DNA of 64,000 nucleotides, taken from positions 116,990 through 180,989 of the forward strand of contig MKSW01000022.1 in NCBI GenBank assembly GCA_001897425.1, in the 5' to 3' direction. The notes under the pieces are model-generated. The model was not told the origin of the DNA. It was given only the letters and a program-made list of their open reading frames with translations, and made no database searches. Every line of letters begins with the position of its first letter. Within the stretch, counting starts at the first letter, position 1. Shown here piece after piece: positions 1-8,367 of the stretch. The translations under genes and the position numbers were made by a program. The DNA comes from Actinobacteria bacterium 69-20. GTDB taxonomy: Bacteria; Actinomycetota; Actinomycetes; Mycobacteriales; Nakamurellaceae.

Positions 1-893
1 ATCCAAGTGGTGGCGATCTGCGTCTGGTTGCCCGGTCCACCGCCCGTCATCGCCCAGATGATGTCCGGGAAGTTGAAGATCCAGATGACGCGCAGCAGGA
101 TCGTGAGCACCAGCGTGGTCTTGATCGTGGGCACGGTGACGCGCAGCAGCGTGGACCAGCGGCCGGCGCCGTCCAACGCCGCCGCCTCGTGCAGCTCTTC
201 CGGAACAGATTGCAGCGCAGCAAGAATCATGATCGCGAAGAATGCGACGCCGTACCAGACGTTCGCGATGATCACCGAGGCGAGGGCGAGTTTGGGGTTG
301 GCGAGCCACGGGATCGGGTGGTCGGTGATGCCTGTCCGCATGAGCATGTCGTTGACGACGCCGAACTCGGAGTTGAACATCCAGCGGAACAGGATGCCGA
401 TCAGGAAGCCCGACACCGCCCACGGGTAGAACACCAGCGCCTGGTAGACCCCACGGAACCGGAAGCCGCGGCGCAGGCCGAGCGCGATCACGAACCCGAT
501 GACGAACTGCGCCACCAGCGAGACCACCACCCAGATCAGCGAGTTCATCATGGTGGTGGCGAAAAGCGGGTCTGCGATGAGCTTTTGGAAGTTGCCGAGC
601 CCGATCCACGGAGTCGACGTCAGATCCCACAGCGACCACTTGCGGAACGCCATCTGCCCGCCGACGATCAGCGGGTAGTACGTGAAGATCGCGACGAACA
701 CGAACGCCGGCGCGAAGAACGCGAGCAGCACGCGCGCGTTGCGCCATCCGAATTGACGGTTCCGCGGGCGGCGGAAGCGCGCACCGCCACCCGGTGACGG
801 GTATGACGGTGTTCGCCGGCTTGCGCCGGTATCGCGGGTGCCGGCACCGCGGGCGGTGGTACCGCCCACGGCGCCGGCGTCCTCGATCGTCAT
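1..893 (-). CDS. Sugar ABC transporter permease (MalF/UgpA type), 3' end outside window
   Basis: Inner-membrane permease of a CUT1-type sugar importer, cut by the window edge. About 297 codons are visible from ATG at 893. After a polar, low-complexity N-terminus of about 50 residues come hydrophobic helices, the first rich in Phe/Ala/Val. The cytoplasmic EAA loop (EAAALDGAGRW) contacts the ATPase and is followed by RVTVPTIK. The gene starts 10 bases after the binding-protein stop, so it lies in one operand of the same transcript. The second permease must lie to the left. The N-terminal tail contains a copy of the dispersed 17-bp motif. Family is confident; substrate is unknown. Confidence 0.9.
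   Translation of the reverse strand, partial: MTIEDAGAVGGTTARGAGTRDTGASRRTPSYPSPGGGARFRRPRNRQFGWRNARVLLAFFAPAFVFVAIFTYYPLIVGGQMAFRKWSLWDLTSTPWIGLGNFQKLIADPLFATTMMNSLIWVVVSLVAQFVIGFVIALGLRRGFRFRGVYQALVFYPWAVSGFLIGILFRWMFNSEFGVVNDMLMRTGITDHPIPWLANPKLALASVIIANVWYGVAFFAIMILAALQSVPEELHEAAALDGAGRWSTLLRVTVPTIKTTLVLTILLRVIWIFNFPDIIWAMTGGGPGNQTQIATTW
800..816 (-). repeat. Dispersed 17-bp motif copy
   Basis: GGTATGACGGTGTTCGC matches the window consensus GGTATGACGCTGTTCGC at 16 of 17 bases. It lies in the non-conserved N-terminal tail of the permease gene. Confidence 0.6.
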
Positions 894-903
894 GGCCGGG
901 TGA

Positions 904-2229
904 TCAGCCGTTCCACTTCGCGGTCCAGTACTGATCCCAGCCCTTGAGCAGGTCAGCAGTGGTCATCTTGCCGAGAAGCACGTTCTGCAAATCGCTCTGC
1001 GAGCGCTGCATCCACTCGGTCCACCAGGCCGAGTCGCGCGGCTCGATCACCGAGATCCACTTGTCGGGGTTCGACGTCATCGTGACGTAGCCCGCCCACG
1101 GCCCGGTCTTGAAGAAGTCGTCGTTCGCCGCCGACTTCTGGATCGGCACCAGGGAGTTCTCCTTGTCGAACTTGATCGACGGGTCGCCGGAGAGCCACTT
1201 CACCAGCTCGACCGCCTCCGCGTGATGCTTCGACGCCTGCGCGACGCCCCAGCCGGCCGTCGCCATCGGCCACGCTGCCTTTCCGGTCGGTCCGAGCAGG
1301 TTCGGCGCGACGTTCCACTGATCGGCCTTGAGCGACGAACCCTTGACCGTGGCAATGACTTCCGGGTCCTGCAGCAGGAATGCCGTGGAGCCGTTCGTGA
1401 AGGCCTGCACCATCTCGGCGTAACCCCACGCGACGGACGATTCCGGTGAGCCGGTCTTGAACAGCTCGATGTACTTGTCCAGCGCGGTCTGCGACTCGGG
1501 CGTGGAGAAGATGGTCTTGCCGGAGGTCACCTTGTAGGCGTTCTGCTTGTCCAGGTTGTCGGCGTTGTAGGCCTCGAGGATGCTCATCAGCTGGCCGGCC
1601 GAGTTGGTGCCGCCGCGGAACGCGTAGCCGTAACGGTTCTGCGCCGGGTCCTGGATCTTCTTCGCCTGCGTGACGAGATCGTCCCAGGTGGCCGGCGGGC
1701 CGTCGAATCCCGCCTGCTTGACAAGATCGGTGCGGTAGAACAGCGACAACCCGTAGAAGCCGTAGGGGATGAAGTAGGAGTGCCCCTTCGCGTCGTAGGT
1801 GAACTGCTTGGCCTGGTCGGTGAGCTTGTCGAGCCCGTCCCAGCCCTTGAGATCGGGGGCCATGTCGTAGAGCCACTTGTTGTTGGCGAACGGGCCGACG
1901 GTGAGGTCACGCACCTCGAGAACGTCGACACCCGAACCGGACTGCAACATGGTCTGGATCTTCTGGTCGGCCTGCTCGGTAGGTGGCGAGATGAGGTCGA
2001 CCTTGATGTTCGGATGCGCCTTTTCGAAGTCCGCGAGCATCCCCTTGATGAGCGTGGTGCGGGCGGGGTTGGTCAGCGATTCGACCATCTGCAGCGTCAC
2101 CTGGCCGCCAGCGGCGCCGGACGTGCCGGACCCGGTGGTGCCGGCGGTTCCGCTGCTTCCGCAGGCGCTGACGGTCAGCGCGAGCGCGGCAATCGCTGCG
2201 GTGGCCCCGATGGTGAACTTCCGTTTCAT
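904..2229 (-). CDS. Extracellular sugar-binding lipoprotein of ABC transporter
   Basis: Solute-binding protein (family 1, UgpB/MalE-like), 441 residues, anchored outside the membrane. It has a basic N-terminus, a hydrophobic stretch and the lipobox SAC with Cys23, then a Ser/Gly/Thr linker. The body has typical features: binding-lobe segments such as FIPYGFYGLSLFYR and a C-terminal aromatic cluster (SAWWTEWMQ). The start ATG follows an AGGAGG four bases upstream. It lies 51 bases after the aminotransferase gene and 10 bases before the permease, so it delivers ligand to that permease. The ligand cannot be deduced, although the aminotransferase hints at an amino compound. Confidence 0.9.
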   Translation of the reverse strand: MKRKFTIGATAAIAALALTVSACGSSGTAGTTGSGTSGAAGGQVTLQMVESLTNPARTTLIKGMLADFEKAHPNIKVDLISPPTEQADQKIQTMLQSGSGVDVLEVRDLTVGPFANNKWLYDMAPDLKGWDGLDKLTDQAKQFTYDAKGHSYFIPYGFYGLSLFYRTDLVKQAGFDGPPATWDDLVTQAKKIQDPAQNRYGYAFRGGTNSAGQLMSILEAYNADNLDKQNAYKVTSGKTIFSTPESQTALDKYIELFKTGSPESSVAWGYAEMVQAFTNGSTAFLLQDPEVIATVKGSSLKADQWNVAPNLLGPTGKAAWPMATAGWGVAQASKHHAEAVELVKWLSGDPSIKFDKENSLVPIQKSAANDDFFKTGPWAGYVTMTSNPDKWISVIEPRDSAWWTEWMQRSQSDLQNVLLGKMTTADLLKGWDQYWTAKWNG

Positions 2230-2280
2230 GCATCCTCCTGGGTGCGATCGTGATGGGTGGGCGTGCGGTCTGGGGGTGGG

Positions 2281-3540
2281 TCAGTGCCCGGCGGAGTTCT
2301 CCCTGCCGGTGGACCATCGGTGCAGCAGTGGGATGCCGACCGTGGCGAGATGCTGGTAGTCGCGGACGGAGTTGTACAGGTGCGCGGAGAGCCGCAGGTA
2401 GCCGCGACCGTTGAAATTCGAGAAGGCGCAGGCGATCTGGACCTGATCGCTGAAGGGGACGCGCAGGCTGTCGGCCTCCTCGCGGGTGCTGCCTAGGGTC
2501 CCCGGCAGCCGGAGCAGGCGCATCGGCCCGATGGGCTGCCCGACGTCGGGGACCGGATCGTCCATCACGGCCCGCAGCGCTGCCGCGACGATCTCGGTGC
2601 CTTCGTCGAGCAGTTCGGCGGTCTGCTTGCGGGCGCTCTCCCAGCCGACCGTCTCCTCGATGTGCCGCCAGGCGAACGGCGCGGCGATCCACGCCGTCGT
2701 GTCGAGAGTGCCGATGTGGTCGAATCTCTCGGGGAACGGCAGCGGTGCGCCCCACGAGTCGATCACCGGGTGCAGTTCCTGGCCGTCGCCGCGGGCGACG
2801 ATCACGGCGGCGCCACGCGGCGCGCACGCGAACTTGTGCAGGTTCCCGATCCAGTAATCGGCCTCCCGGCACACAGGGTCTTCCACGACGCCCGGCGCAT
2901 GCGCGCCGTCGACCAGCGTGAGCACGCCGAGAGCCCTTGCCATCGAGCAGATCTCGTCGACCGGGAAGGCCCTGGCCGTCGCCGAGGTGATCTGGTCGAT
3001 GACGAGCAGCCGTGGCCGGTGCTCGGCGATGGCAGTGGTGACGAGCTCGACGACGGCCTCGGCGTCGGCATCGAGGGGAATGTCGAGCGTGGTCGCCCGG
3101 CCACCCGATCGCCGCGCGAGCCGCTCGGCGCCCATCGTGACCGCGCCGTATCCGTGATCGGTGACCAGCACGTCGACCGGTCCGGAGGCCATCAGCGATT
3201 GGAAGACGGTGGAGGCGCCCGCGGAATCGTTGAGCACGAACGCGAGATGGGCGGGATCCACCCGCAGTAGGTCCGCCATCTCGATCCGGGCGGCGGCGAT
3301 GCGCTGCGGCAGCGATGCGAACCAACGCACCGGGTTCGCCTCCACGAGTCGTCGCAGCCGCTCCTGCTCCTCCTGGACGGCGACCGGGACCGCCCCGAAG
3401 GACCCGTGGTTGACGTGCGTGACGCACGGATCCAGCGTCCAGCGCGGCGCCGGATCGGCGATCGGGGCGACGATGGCAGCCCCCGACGGGACAGCCTGCA
3501 CCGCCGCCTGCACCGCCGCACCCGTTCCGGAAAGATCCAC
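2281..3540 (-). CDS. Class V aminotransferase, isopenicillin-N epimerase-like
   Basis: PLP-dependent enzyme of fold type I (CefD/NifS-like), 419 residues from the chosen start. It shows the cofactor-site motifs DGAHAPG (Asp to the pyridine nitrogen, then His) and the Schiff-base lysine in NLHKFACAP. GTG at 3540 is preferred because AGGAGG (bases 3549-3554) sits eight bases upstream. A TTG eight codons earlier (3564) is open, but it precedes that ribosome binding site and overlaps the operator. It is first in the operon with the sugar-type importer and divergent from the GntR gene. Members do epimerisation, cysteine desulfuration or transamination, so the reaction is not determined. Confidence 0.85.
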   Translation of the reverse strand: MDLSGTGAAVQAAVQAVPSGAAIVAPIADPAPRWTLDPCVTHVNHGSFGAVPVAVQEEQERLRRLVEANPVRWFASLPQRIAAARIEMADLLRVDPAHLAFVLNDSAGASTVFQSLMASGPVDVLVTDHGYGAVTMGAERLARRSGGRATTLDIPLDADAEAVVELVTTAIAEHRPRLLVIDQITSATARAFPVDEICSMARALGVLTLVDGAHAPGVVEDPVCREADYWIGNLHKFACAPRGAAVIVARGDGQELHPVIDSWGAPLPFPERFDHIGTLDTTAWIAAPFAWRHIEETVGWESARKQTAELLDEGTEIVAAALRAVMDDPVPDVGQPIGPMRLLRLPGTLGSTREEADSLRVPFSDQVQIACAFSNFNGRGYLRLSAHLYNSVRDYQHLATVGIPLLHRWSTGRENSAGH

Positions 3541-3553
3541 CGTGAAAACCTCC

Positions 3554-3627
3554 TGGTCTGACAATCAAGCAGATATTGGCCCTCTAGTCCAGTCTCTGTG
3601 ACCAAATTGAAACAGATTGTCTGACGA
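3554..3627. promoter_or_regulatory. Paired GntR/FadR-type operators in divergent promoter
   Basis: TGGTCTGACAA (3554-3564) and TTGTCTGACGA (3617-3627) are near-palindromes of the form TTGTC-N-GACAA, with centres 63 bases (six helical turns) apart. This form is typical of FadR-subfamily GntR sites. One site sits beside the aminotransferase ribosome binding site and the other at the 5' end of the GntR gene. Autoregulation and control of the importer operon are inferred. Confidence 0.55.
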
Positions 3628-3652
3628 TCATGGCATAGGGCATGATTCGCAT

Positions 3653-4390
3653 GTGCATGCAGACGACGGCGCCGAGGTGGACCGGGCGAGTGCCGTGGAG
3701 ACCGCGCGGCGGGGCCTGTGCCAGATGATCGCCACCGGCGAGCTTGCTGCCGGCCAGCGGCTGGCGAGCGAGGTCGAGCTGTGCGAACGGTTCGGCGTGT
3801 CCCGCTCGTCGTTGCGTGAGGCGCAGAAGATGCTGACCGTGGCCGGAGTGCTCACCTCGCGGCCGGGCACCGGGTCATCCGTCTCGCAGATGTCGCCGCG
3901 CGAGATCATGAGCGGGCTGGAGATGGTGATCCCGCTGCTGCCGCTCGACCGATTCCTGGAACTGTTCACCTTGCGCGAGATCCTGGAGGGCCACATCGCC
4001 GCGCAGGCGGCTGCGAAAATGACTGCGGCGGAAGGCATCCGGTTGCAAGAGATGGCCGAGCGGCTGGCGGCCGCGGACCCGTCGGACGACGCCCAGCGCC
4101 TGGACGCCGACTACCACGACCTGATCATCGACGGGGCGCAGGACGAGGTGATCGCCGCGCTGCTGCATCCGATCCGCAAGCGCGGCAGGGACTATCGCAT
4201 CTTCGAGGTCGAGACCCACGCGGCGCTCAAGGATGTCAGCGACCAGGCGCACCGGCAGATCGCCGCGGCCATCGTGGCGCGGGACCCCGAATCGGCCCGT
4301 TTCCTTGCGATGCAGCACGTGCGGGTCACCCGCTCCTGGCTGGAGCAGATCCGGCCGGGTCCGGTGCTGTTCTCCGCCGACTCGCTGTAG
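3653..4390 (+). CDS. GntR-family (FadR/FCD) transcriptional regulator
   Basis: N-terminal winged helix (LASEVELCERFGVSRSSLREA, then LTSRPGTGSSV for the wing) followed by an all-alpha FCD ligand-binding domain with conserved Asp/His positions (DADYHD; later HRQIAAAI). The start is uncertain. TTG at 3617 is open but lies on an operator copy, so GTG 3653 (245 residues) is preferred, and GTG 3677 is possible. It is divergent from the aminotransferase-importer operon and probably represses it until an inducer, often an acidic metabolite in this family, binds. Family is confident; inducer unknown. Confidence 0.88.
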   Translation: MHADDGAEVDRASAVETARRGLCQMIATGELAAGQRLASEVELCERFGVSRSSLREAQKMLTVAGVLTSRPGTGSSVSQMSPREIMSGLEMVIPLLPLDRFLELFTLREILEGHIAAQAAAKMTAAEGIRLQEMAERLAAADPSDDAQRLDADYHDLIIDGAQDEVIAALLHPIRKRGRDYRIFEVETHAALKDVSDQAHRQIAAAIVARDPESARFLAMQHVRVTRSWLEQIRPGPVLFSADSL

Positions 4391-4393
4391 GCA

Positions 4394-4413
4394 GGCGCCG
4401 AGAAATCGGCGCC
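4394..4413. terminator. Hairpin between convergent genes
   Basis: A perfect 8-bp stem (GGCGCCGA / TCGGCGCC) closed by a GAAA tetraloop starts four bases after the GntR stop codon. There is no clear U-tract. It may serve transcription from either side. Confidence 0.6.
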
Positions 4414-4428
4414 TCGGGCCGAGGCGGG

Positions 4429-4479
4429 CACGGTCAGGTCGGCACGGTCAGGTCGGCGCGGTCAGGTCGGCGCGGTCAG
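4429..4479. repeat. Tandem repeat, 14-bp unit, about 3.6 copies
   Basis: The unit CRCGGTCAGGTCGG is repeated head to tail with almost no divergence. It ends in the stop codon of the potassium-channel gene. The 14-bp length is not a multiple of three, so growth into the gene would shift its frame. Confidence 0.8.
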
Positions 4480-5540
4480 TCCGCCGTCGCCTCGGCGCTC
4501 CTGGTCGCCACCTCCGTCGCCCGGATCACCACGATCCGGTCGCCGGGCTGGAATACCTTCACCCCGCCCGAGTCGAACCGGTGCGACACGCCGCCCCGGA
4601 TCACGGTGAGCACGATCTCGCCCTGCGCGGACAGCCGCGCGGGGGACAGCCCGATGTCCTCCGGCCGCACTTCTCGCTCCGAGATCTGCAGTCCCGCGAC
4701 GGGTTCCAATAGATCCTCGATGAGTTCGCCGGCGCGCGGGGCGGTGATGGACAGGCCCAGCAGACGGCCCGCCGATTCCGCAGTCGGGATCACCACATCC
4801 GCGCCGCCCTGCCGGAGCACCCCGATGTTCTGCTGCTCCTTCGCCGCGGCCGCGATGGTGGCGTCGGGATTGAGCCGACGGGCGGTCAGCGTGACCAGCA
4901 CCGACGTGTCGTCGCTGTCCGTCGCCACGATCACCTGGCGGGCTCCGGTGATCGCGGTCTGCCGGAGCACCTCCTCGCGGCGGGCATCGCCGACGACGCC
5001 GACACAACCGTCGGCCGTCGCGGCCTTCACGGCGCCACCGTTGATGTCCACCACGACGATCGATTCTGCCGAAATGCCTTGGTCTTTCAGGGCGGAAACG
5101 GCCGACCGCCCCTTCATGCCGTATCCGACGACGACGGTGTGCTTCCTCACGTGCCTCCTCCATCGGCTGAAGCGGAACTGCTGTCGGCTGCGCTCGGTCA
5201 ACGCCTCGATGGTGGTGCCGACCAGGACGATCAGGAACAGGAACCGCAGCGGCGTGATGACGACGATATTGACCAGCCGGGCGCTCTCGGAGACGGGGGT
5301 AATGTCGCCGTAACCGGTCGTGGAGAGCGTCACCGTCGCGTAATAGAACGCGTCGAGAAGCGTGCTGAGACTGGGCTTGTCGTTGTCGCGGTATCCGGCG
5401 CGATCGAGGTAGACAAGGAATGCCGTGACCACGATGCACGACAGCACGATGGCGATGCGCACCATGATCGACCGGAACGGGCCGCGCTCCCGCTCGGGCA
5501 GTTCGATGCGCGCTGCGGTGGAGGGTGCGGAGCGTGCCAC
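4476..5540 (-). CDS. Two-helix potassium channel/RCK protein (Kch-like)
   Basis: Single-subunit potassium channel, 354 residues. Order: cytoplasmic N-terminus, TM1 at about 27-45, pore helix and selectivity filter TTGYGD near residue 76, TM2 at about 90-112, RCK/TrkA-N Rossmann domain (VVVGYGMKG, residues about 136-144), then a TrkA-C-like domain to the end. The RCK domain binds a nucleotide or ion and gates the pore. It is convergent with the GntR gene and its stop codon lies in a 14-bp tandem repeat. No operon partner is evident. Function as a channel is well supported, ligand unknown. Confidence 0.9.
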   Translation of the reverse strand: MARSAPSTAARIELPERERGPFRSIMVRIAIVLSCIVVTAFLVYLDRAGYRDNDKPSLSTLLDAFYYATVTLSTTGYGDITPVSESARLVNIVVITPLRFLFLIVLVGTTIEALTERSRQQFRFSRWRRHVRKHTVVVGYGMKGRSAVSALKDQGISAESIVVVDINGGAVKAATADGCVGVVGDARREEVLRQTAITGARQVIVATDSDDTSVLVTLTARRLNPDATIAAAAKEQQNIGVLRQGGADVVIPTAESAGRLLGLSITAPRAGELIEDLLEPVAGLQISEREVRPEDIGLSPARLSAQGEIVLTVIRGGVSHRFDSGGVKVFQPGDRIVVIRATEVATRSAEATAD

Positions 5541-5618
5541 GCAGCAGACCTTACCCGCCGCCGCGGGTTCGCTTCGTGAGGTGGCGGCACCTGTGGCGGC
5601 TCGGGCTATCGCGCCCGA

Positions 5619-6575
5619 TCAGCTCTCGTGCCCGTCCTGATTCGCGAGGTACGCCTCGAATTGGGCACCGAGTTCATCGGCCGTCGGCAACGGGCCGCCC
5701 TCGGCGAGCAGCCCGTGCGGGTTCGCCGCCATGAACGCGTCATATTGTTTCTCGAGCGCGTGCACCACCTCGGCGACCTCGCTGTGCTCGGCGACCTGCT
5801 TCGTGAGCTGCTCCTGCATCGACGTGATGGCGGAATCCAGGTCGTCGCTCGGCAGCACCAGCCCGCCCGCGTCGGCCGCGGCGTCGATCAGACGTCGTGC
5901 CGCGACGGGGTATTCGCTGCGGGCGAGGTAGTGCGGCACATGCACGGCGAAGCCCAGCGCCGGTTTGCCGGCCTGCCCGAGCCGGTATTCCAGCAGGCCG
6001 GAGACGTGCCCGGGCACCTCGATCGAACCGATCCAGTTCGTGGCCTCCGGCAACAGGTCCGGGTTCGTGGCGTGCACCGACATGCCCGTCGGCCGGGTAT
6101 GCGGCACGCCCATCGGGATCGCCATCAGCGAGATCGTCAGCCGGATGCCCAGCCGGTCGATCACCTGCTGCACCGCCGCGCAGAACTTCTCCCAGGACAG
6201 GTCCGGCTCCGGCCCGGTGAACAGCACGAACGGGGTACCGGCCGCGTCACGAAGACGCTGCATCACCAGGTGAGGCGTGTCGTAGCTGGTGTAGGAATTG
6301 GACTCGAACGTCAGCCCCGGGCGCCGGGACCGGTAGTCGATCAGTCCGTCGGCATCGAAGCGGACGACCGTCTCGCGCGGCAGGTTGGCCGTGAGCTCCT
6401 TGATGACGAGTTCCACGCCGGAACCCGCGTCGACGTACCCGTCGAGCGCGACGATCATGACCGGGTTCGTGCCCGCAAGCTCGTCGGCGATGTCCGCGTC
6501 GACCTCGTAAAGATCGGCGGGATCGCCGCGAAATCGCGGCCCATCCGGCCCGTCCGTCTGGTACCACCCGTCCAT
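5619..6575 (-). CDS. PAC2-family protein
   Basis: 318-residue soluble protein of the PAC2 (proteasome assembly chaperone 2-like) family found throughout actinobacteria. Visible family traits are the N-terminal segment MIVALDGYVDAG, the FTGPEPDLSWEKF segment, MAIPMGVPHTRP in the middle, and an acidic, helical C-terminal part. The eukaryotic relatives help proteasome assembly. The bacterial role is not established, and nothing nearby (no proteasome genes) helps. It stands alone between the channel and purU, on the same strand as both. Confidence 0.85.
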   Translation of the reverse strand: MDGWYQTDGPDGPRFRGDPADLYEVDADIADELAGTNPVMIVALDGYVDAGSGVELVIKELTANLPRETVVRFDADGLIDYRSRRPGLTFESNSYTSYDTPHLVMQRLRDAAGTPFVLFTGPEPDLSWEKFCAAVQQVIDRLGIRLTISLMAIPMGVPHTRPTGMSVHATNPDLLPEATNWIGSIEVPGHVSGLLEYRLGQAGKPALGFAVHVPHYLARSEYPVAARRLIDAAADAGGLVLPSDDLDSAITSMQEQLTKQVAEHSEVAEVVHALEKQYDAFMAANPHGLLAEGGPLPTADELGAQFEAYLANQDGHES

Positions 6576-6648
6576 AGCTTCAGTGTCCCATCAACGACGA
6601 CGGCCCGCTCGGCGCTCGGCTGTCGGCGAACACGCCCGCCGCGGCAGC

Positions 6649-6665
6649 GCGAACGGCGTCATACC
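6649..6665 (+). repeat. Dispersed 17-bp motif copy
   Basis: GCGAACGGCGTCATACC lies in the spacer between the PAC2 gene and purU, and is identical to the copy at 9660-9676. Confidence 0.7.
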
Positions 6666-6710
6666 CGATGCTCCCAGCGCGCGAACGGCTTCTCCCGCGC
6701 ATGCGGGCGA

Positions 6711-7592
6711 TCAGCGGAAGACGACGGTGCGCAGCCCGTCCCGCAGCACGCGGTCCTGCAGGTGCCACTGCAGCCCGTGCGCCAGCACCGCGCGCTCGAT
6801 ATCGCGGCCGCGGCGCACCATGTCGTCGACCGAGTCGGTGTGGTCCACGCGGATCACGTCCTGCGCGATGATCGGCCCGGAATCGAGCTCCGCGGTGACG
6901 TAGTGGCTGGTTGCGCCGATCATTTTCACGCCGCGCGCGTACGCCTGGTGGTAGGGCCGCCCGCCGACGAACGACGGCAGGAACGCATGATGGATGTTGA
7001 TGAGCCGTCCGTCCCACGCCGCGCACAGCTCCGACGGCACCACCTGCATGAACCGGGCGAGCACGATCGCGTCCGGCGTCTCGGCGTCGGTGAGCTGCGC
7101 GATCCGGTCGAACGCGGCGTGTTTGCCGGCGTCGTCACCGGGCACCGGCACGTGCGCGAACGGCACGCCGAACATGCCGGCGACGGGCGCGAGGGTGGCG
7201 TGGTTGGAGATCACCAGCGGGATGTCGACGGCCATTTCGCCTGCGTGCCAACGGGAAAGGAGATCGTAGAGGCAGTGGCCCTGCTTGGAGACGAGCAGCA
7301 CCACGCGTTTGCGCTCGGCGGTGTCGGTGACCACGGCGTGATCCGCGCGCAGCTCGGCGGCGATAGCGGTGAAGCGGCGACGGAGCTCCACCGCGCCGAA
7401 CGGGAGCGAATCCGCGCGGATGGCCTGCCGGGTGAAGAAGCGCCCGGACTCCGGGTCCGAGTGGTACGCGGCCTCGGTGATCCAGCCGCCCAGACCGGCC
7501 AGAAATCCGGTGATGCGGGCGACGATGCCGGTGGTGTCGGGGCAGGACAGCGTGAGCACGTAGCGTTGCGGGTCGGGGATCACGCGTGTCAT
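6711..7592 (-). CDS. purU: Formyltetrahydrofolate deformylase
   Basis: Hydrolyses 10-formyl-THF to THF and formate, balancing one-carbon pools and feeding formate to purine synthesis. 293 residues, the usual length. An N-terminal ACT domain (about 1-85) is followed by a formyltransferase-like catalytic domain with SNH (substrate loop), FMQVV, NIHHAFLP carrying the catalytic Asn/His, and the later Asp in ELDSGPII. ATG at 7592 is the only good start at the family's N-terminus. It stands alone, with copies of the 17-bp motif in the spacers on both sides. Confidence 0.95.
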   Translation of the reverse strand: MTRVIPDPQRYVLTLSCPDTTGIVARITGFLAGLGGWITEAAYHSDPESGRFFTRQAIRADSLPFGAVELRRRFTAIAAELRADHAVVTDTAERKRVVLLVSKQGHCLYDLLSRWHAGEMAVDIPLVISNHATLAPVAGMFGVPFAHVPVPGDDAGKHAAFDRIAQLTDAETPDAIVLARFMQVVPSELCAAWDGRLINIHHAFLPSFVGGRPYHQAYARGVKMIGATSHYVTAELDSGPIIAQDVIRVDHTDSVDDMVRRGRDIERAVLAHGLQWHLQDRVLRDGLRTVVFR

Positions 7593-7608
7593 CGTCCCAG
7601 AAAACGGA

Positions 7609-7623
7609 TATGACGCTGTTCGC
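7609..7623 (-). repeat. Dispersed 17-bp motif copy
   Basis: TATGACGCTGTTCGC matches 15 consecutive bases of the consensus. It lies just upstream of the purU start. Confidence 0.65.
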
Positions 7624-7656
7624 GGGGCTGGCGCCCCGGAATGGTCCGGCGGGGTA

Positions 7657-7744
7657 GCTCAGGCGCCGGGGCGGGTGCCTGCGGGACGCTGGGGACCGGT
7701 GCCGGGACTGGTGCCGGGCGGACCTTGCTCAGGCGCCGAGGCGG
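7657..7744. repeat. Short direct repeat at DUF2505 gene end
   Basis: GCTCAGGCGCCGRGGCGG occurs at 7657-7674 and 7727-7744 (17 of 18 identical). The right copy contains the stop codon of the DUF2505 gene, so the left copy looks like a small duplication of that gene end. Confidence 0.5.
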
Positions 7745-8271
7745 CTGCGGGTGTACTCGCCTTCGGTGCCCAAGACCGTGGTGATCTGCTCGGCGATCAC
7801 GTTCTCCAACTTGGGCCCGAACATGGGGATCGGGACGTTCGCGGTCCCCTCGACGGTGAGCGTCGAGCCGGATGCGGACGGCGCGAGCCGCATGGTGCCC
7901 TTCAGCGAGGCCGGCGCGCCCTTGACCACGATCGAGAAGTCCGCGACGTAGCCCTCGCCGTCGGCCCGCCAGGTCTCCGTCCGCTCGGTGACGGGGTCGC
8001 CCGCCATCATGGAGGCGACCATCGACGGCAGGACCGAGGCCGGGATCGCCTGTTGCGTCACGATTGTCGCCCCGGCCGCAAGGTCGCCGGCTGGGTCCGC
8101 AGTGTTCTCAGCGCCCGCGGCGCCGTCGGTGCCGGCGATGGAGACGACCTTCGGGTCGATCCCGCCGCCGGCTTCCATGCGCGCCTGCAGGAAGTCGCTG
8201 TGCGTGAAGAGCGCGTAGACCTCCGCCGGGGCGGCGGGATATTCCTGGGTGAGGGACATGGCGGTGGACAC
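7729..8271 (-). CDS. DUF2505 domain protein (START/SRPBCC-like)
   Basis: 180-residue protein resembling the actinobacterial DUF2505 family, predicted to have a helix-grip (SRPBCC) fold with a hydrophobic pocket. It opens with an N-terminal EYPAAPAEVYALFTHSDFL, the usual start of such domains, and continues with strands such as RTETWRADGEGYVADFSI. GTG 8271 is chosen because AGGGAG lies seven bases upstream; an ATG four codons later is possible. It is divergent from murB, an arrangement also seen in mycobacteria. Ligand and role are unknown. A much longer open frame continues upstream but is antisense to murB. Confidence 0.8.
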   Translation of the reverse strand: MSTAMSLTQEYPAAPAEVYALFTHSDFLQARMEAGGGIDPKVVSIAGTDGAAGAENTADPAGDLAAGATIVTQQAIPASVLPSMVASMMAGDPVTERTETWRADGEGYVADFSIVVKGAPASLKGTMRLAPSASGSTLTVEGTANVPIPMFGPKLENVIAEQITTVLGTEGEYTRSRLGA

Positions 8272-8367
8272 GGGGCGGCTCCCTGGTGATCGGTGGCGGC
8301 GCGGGCTTGAAGCACCCACGCGGCCGCGCTGCGCTGGCTGTGCTGCTCGCGACCCTACCCTGGGGGG

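Noticed and set aside
1907..3568. Minus-strand open frame of 553 codons over the aminotransferase
   Set aside because: Out of frame with the aminotransferase and binding protein; Arg/Gly-rich shadow.
5628..7613. Long plus-strand open frame of 661 codons
   Set aside because: Antisense to the PAC2 and purU genes; composition rich in Arg/His/Asp with no recognisable domain, as expected for a shadow in high-GC DNA.
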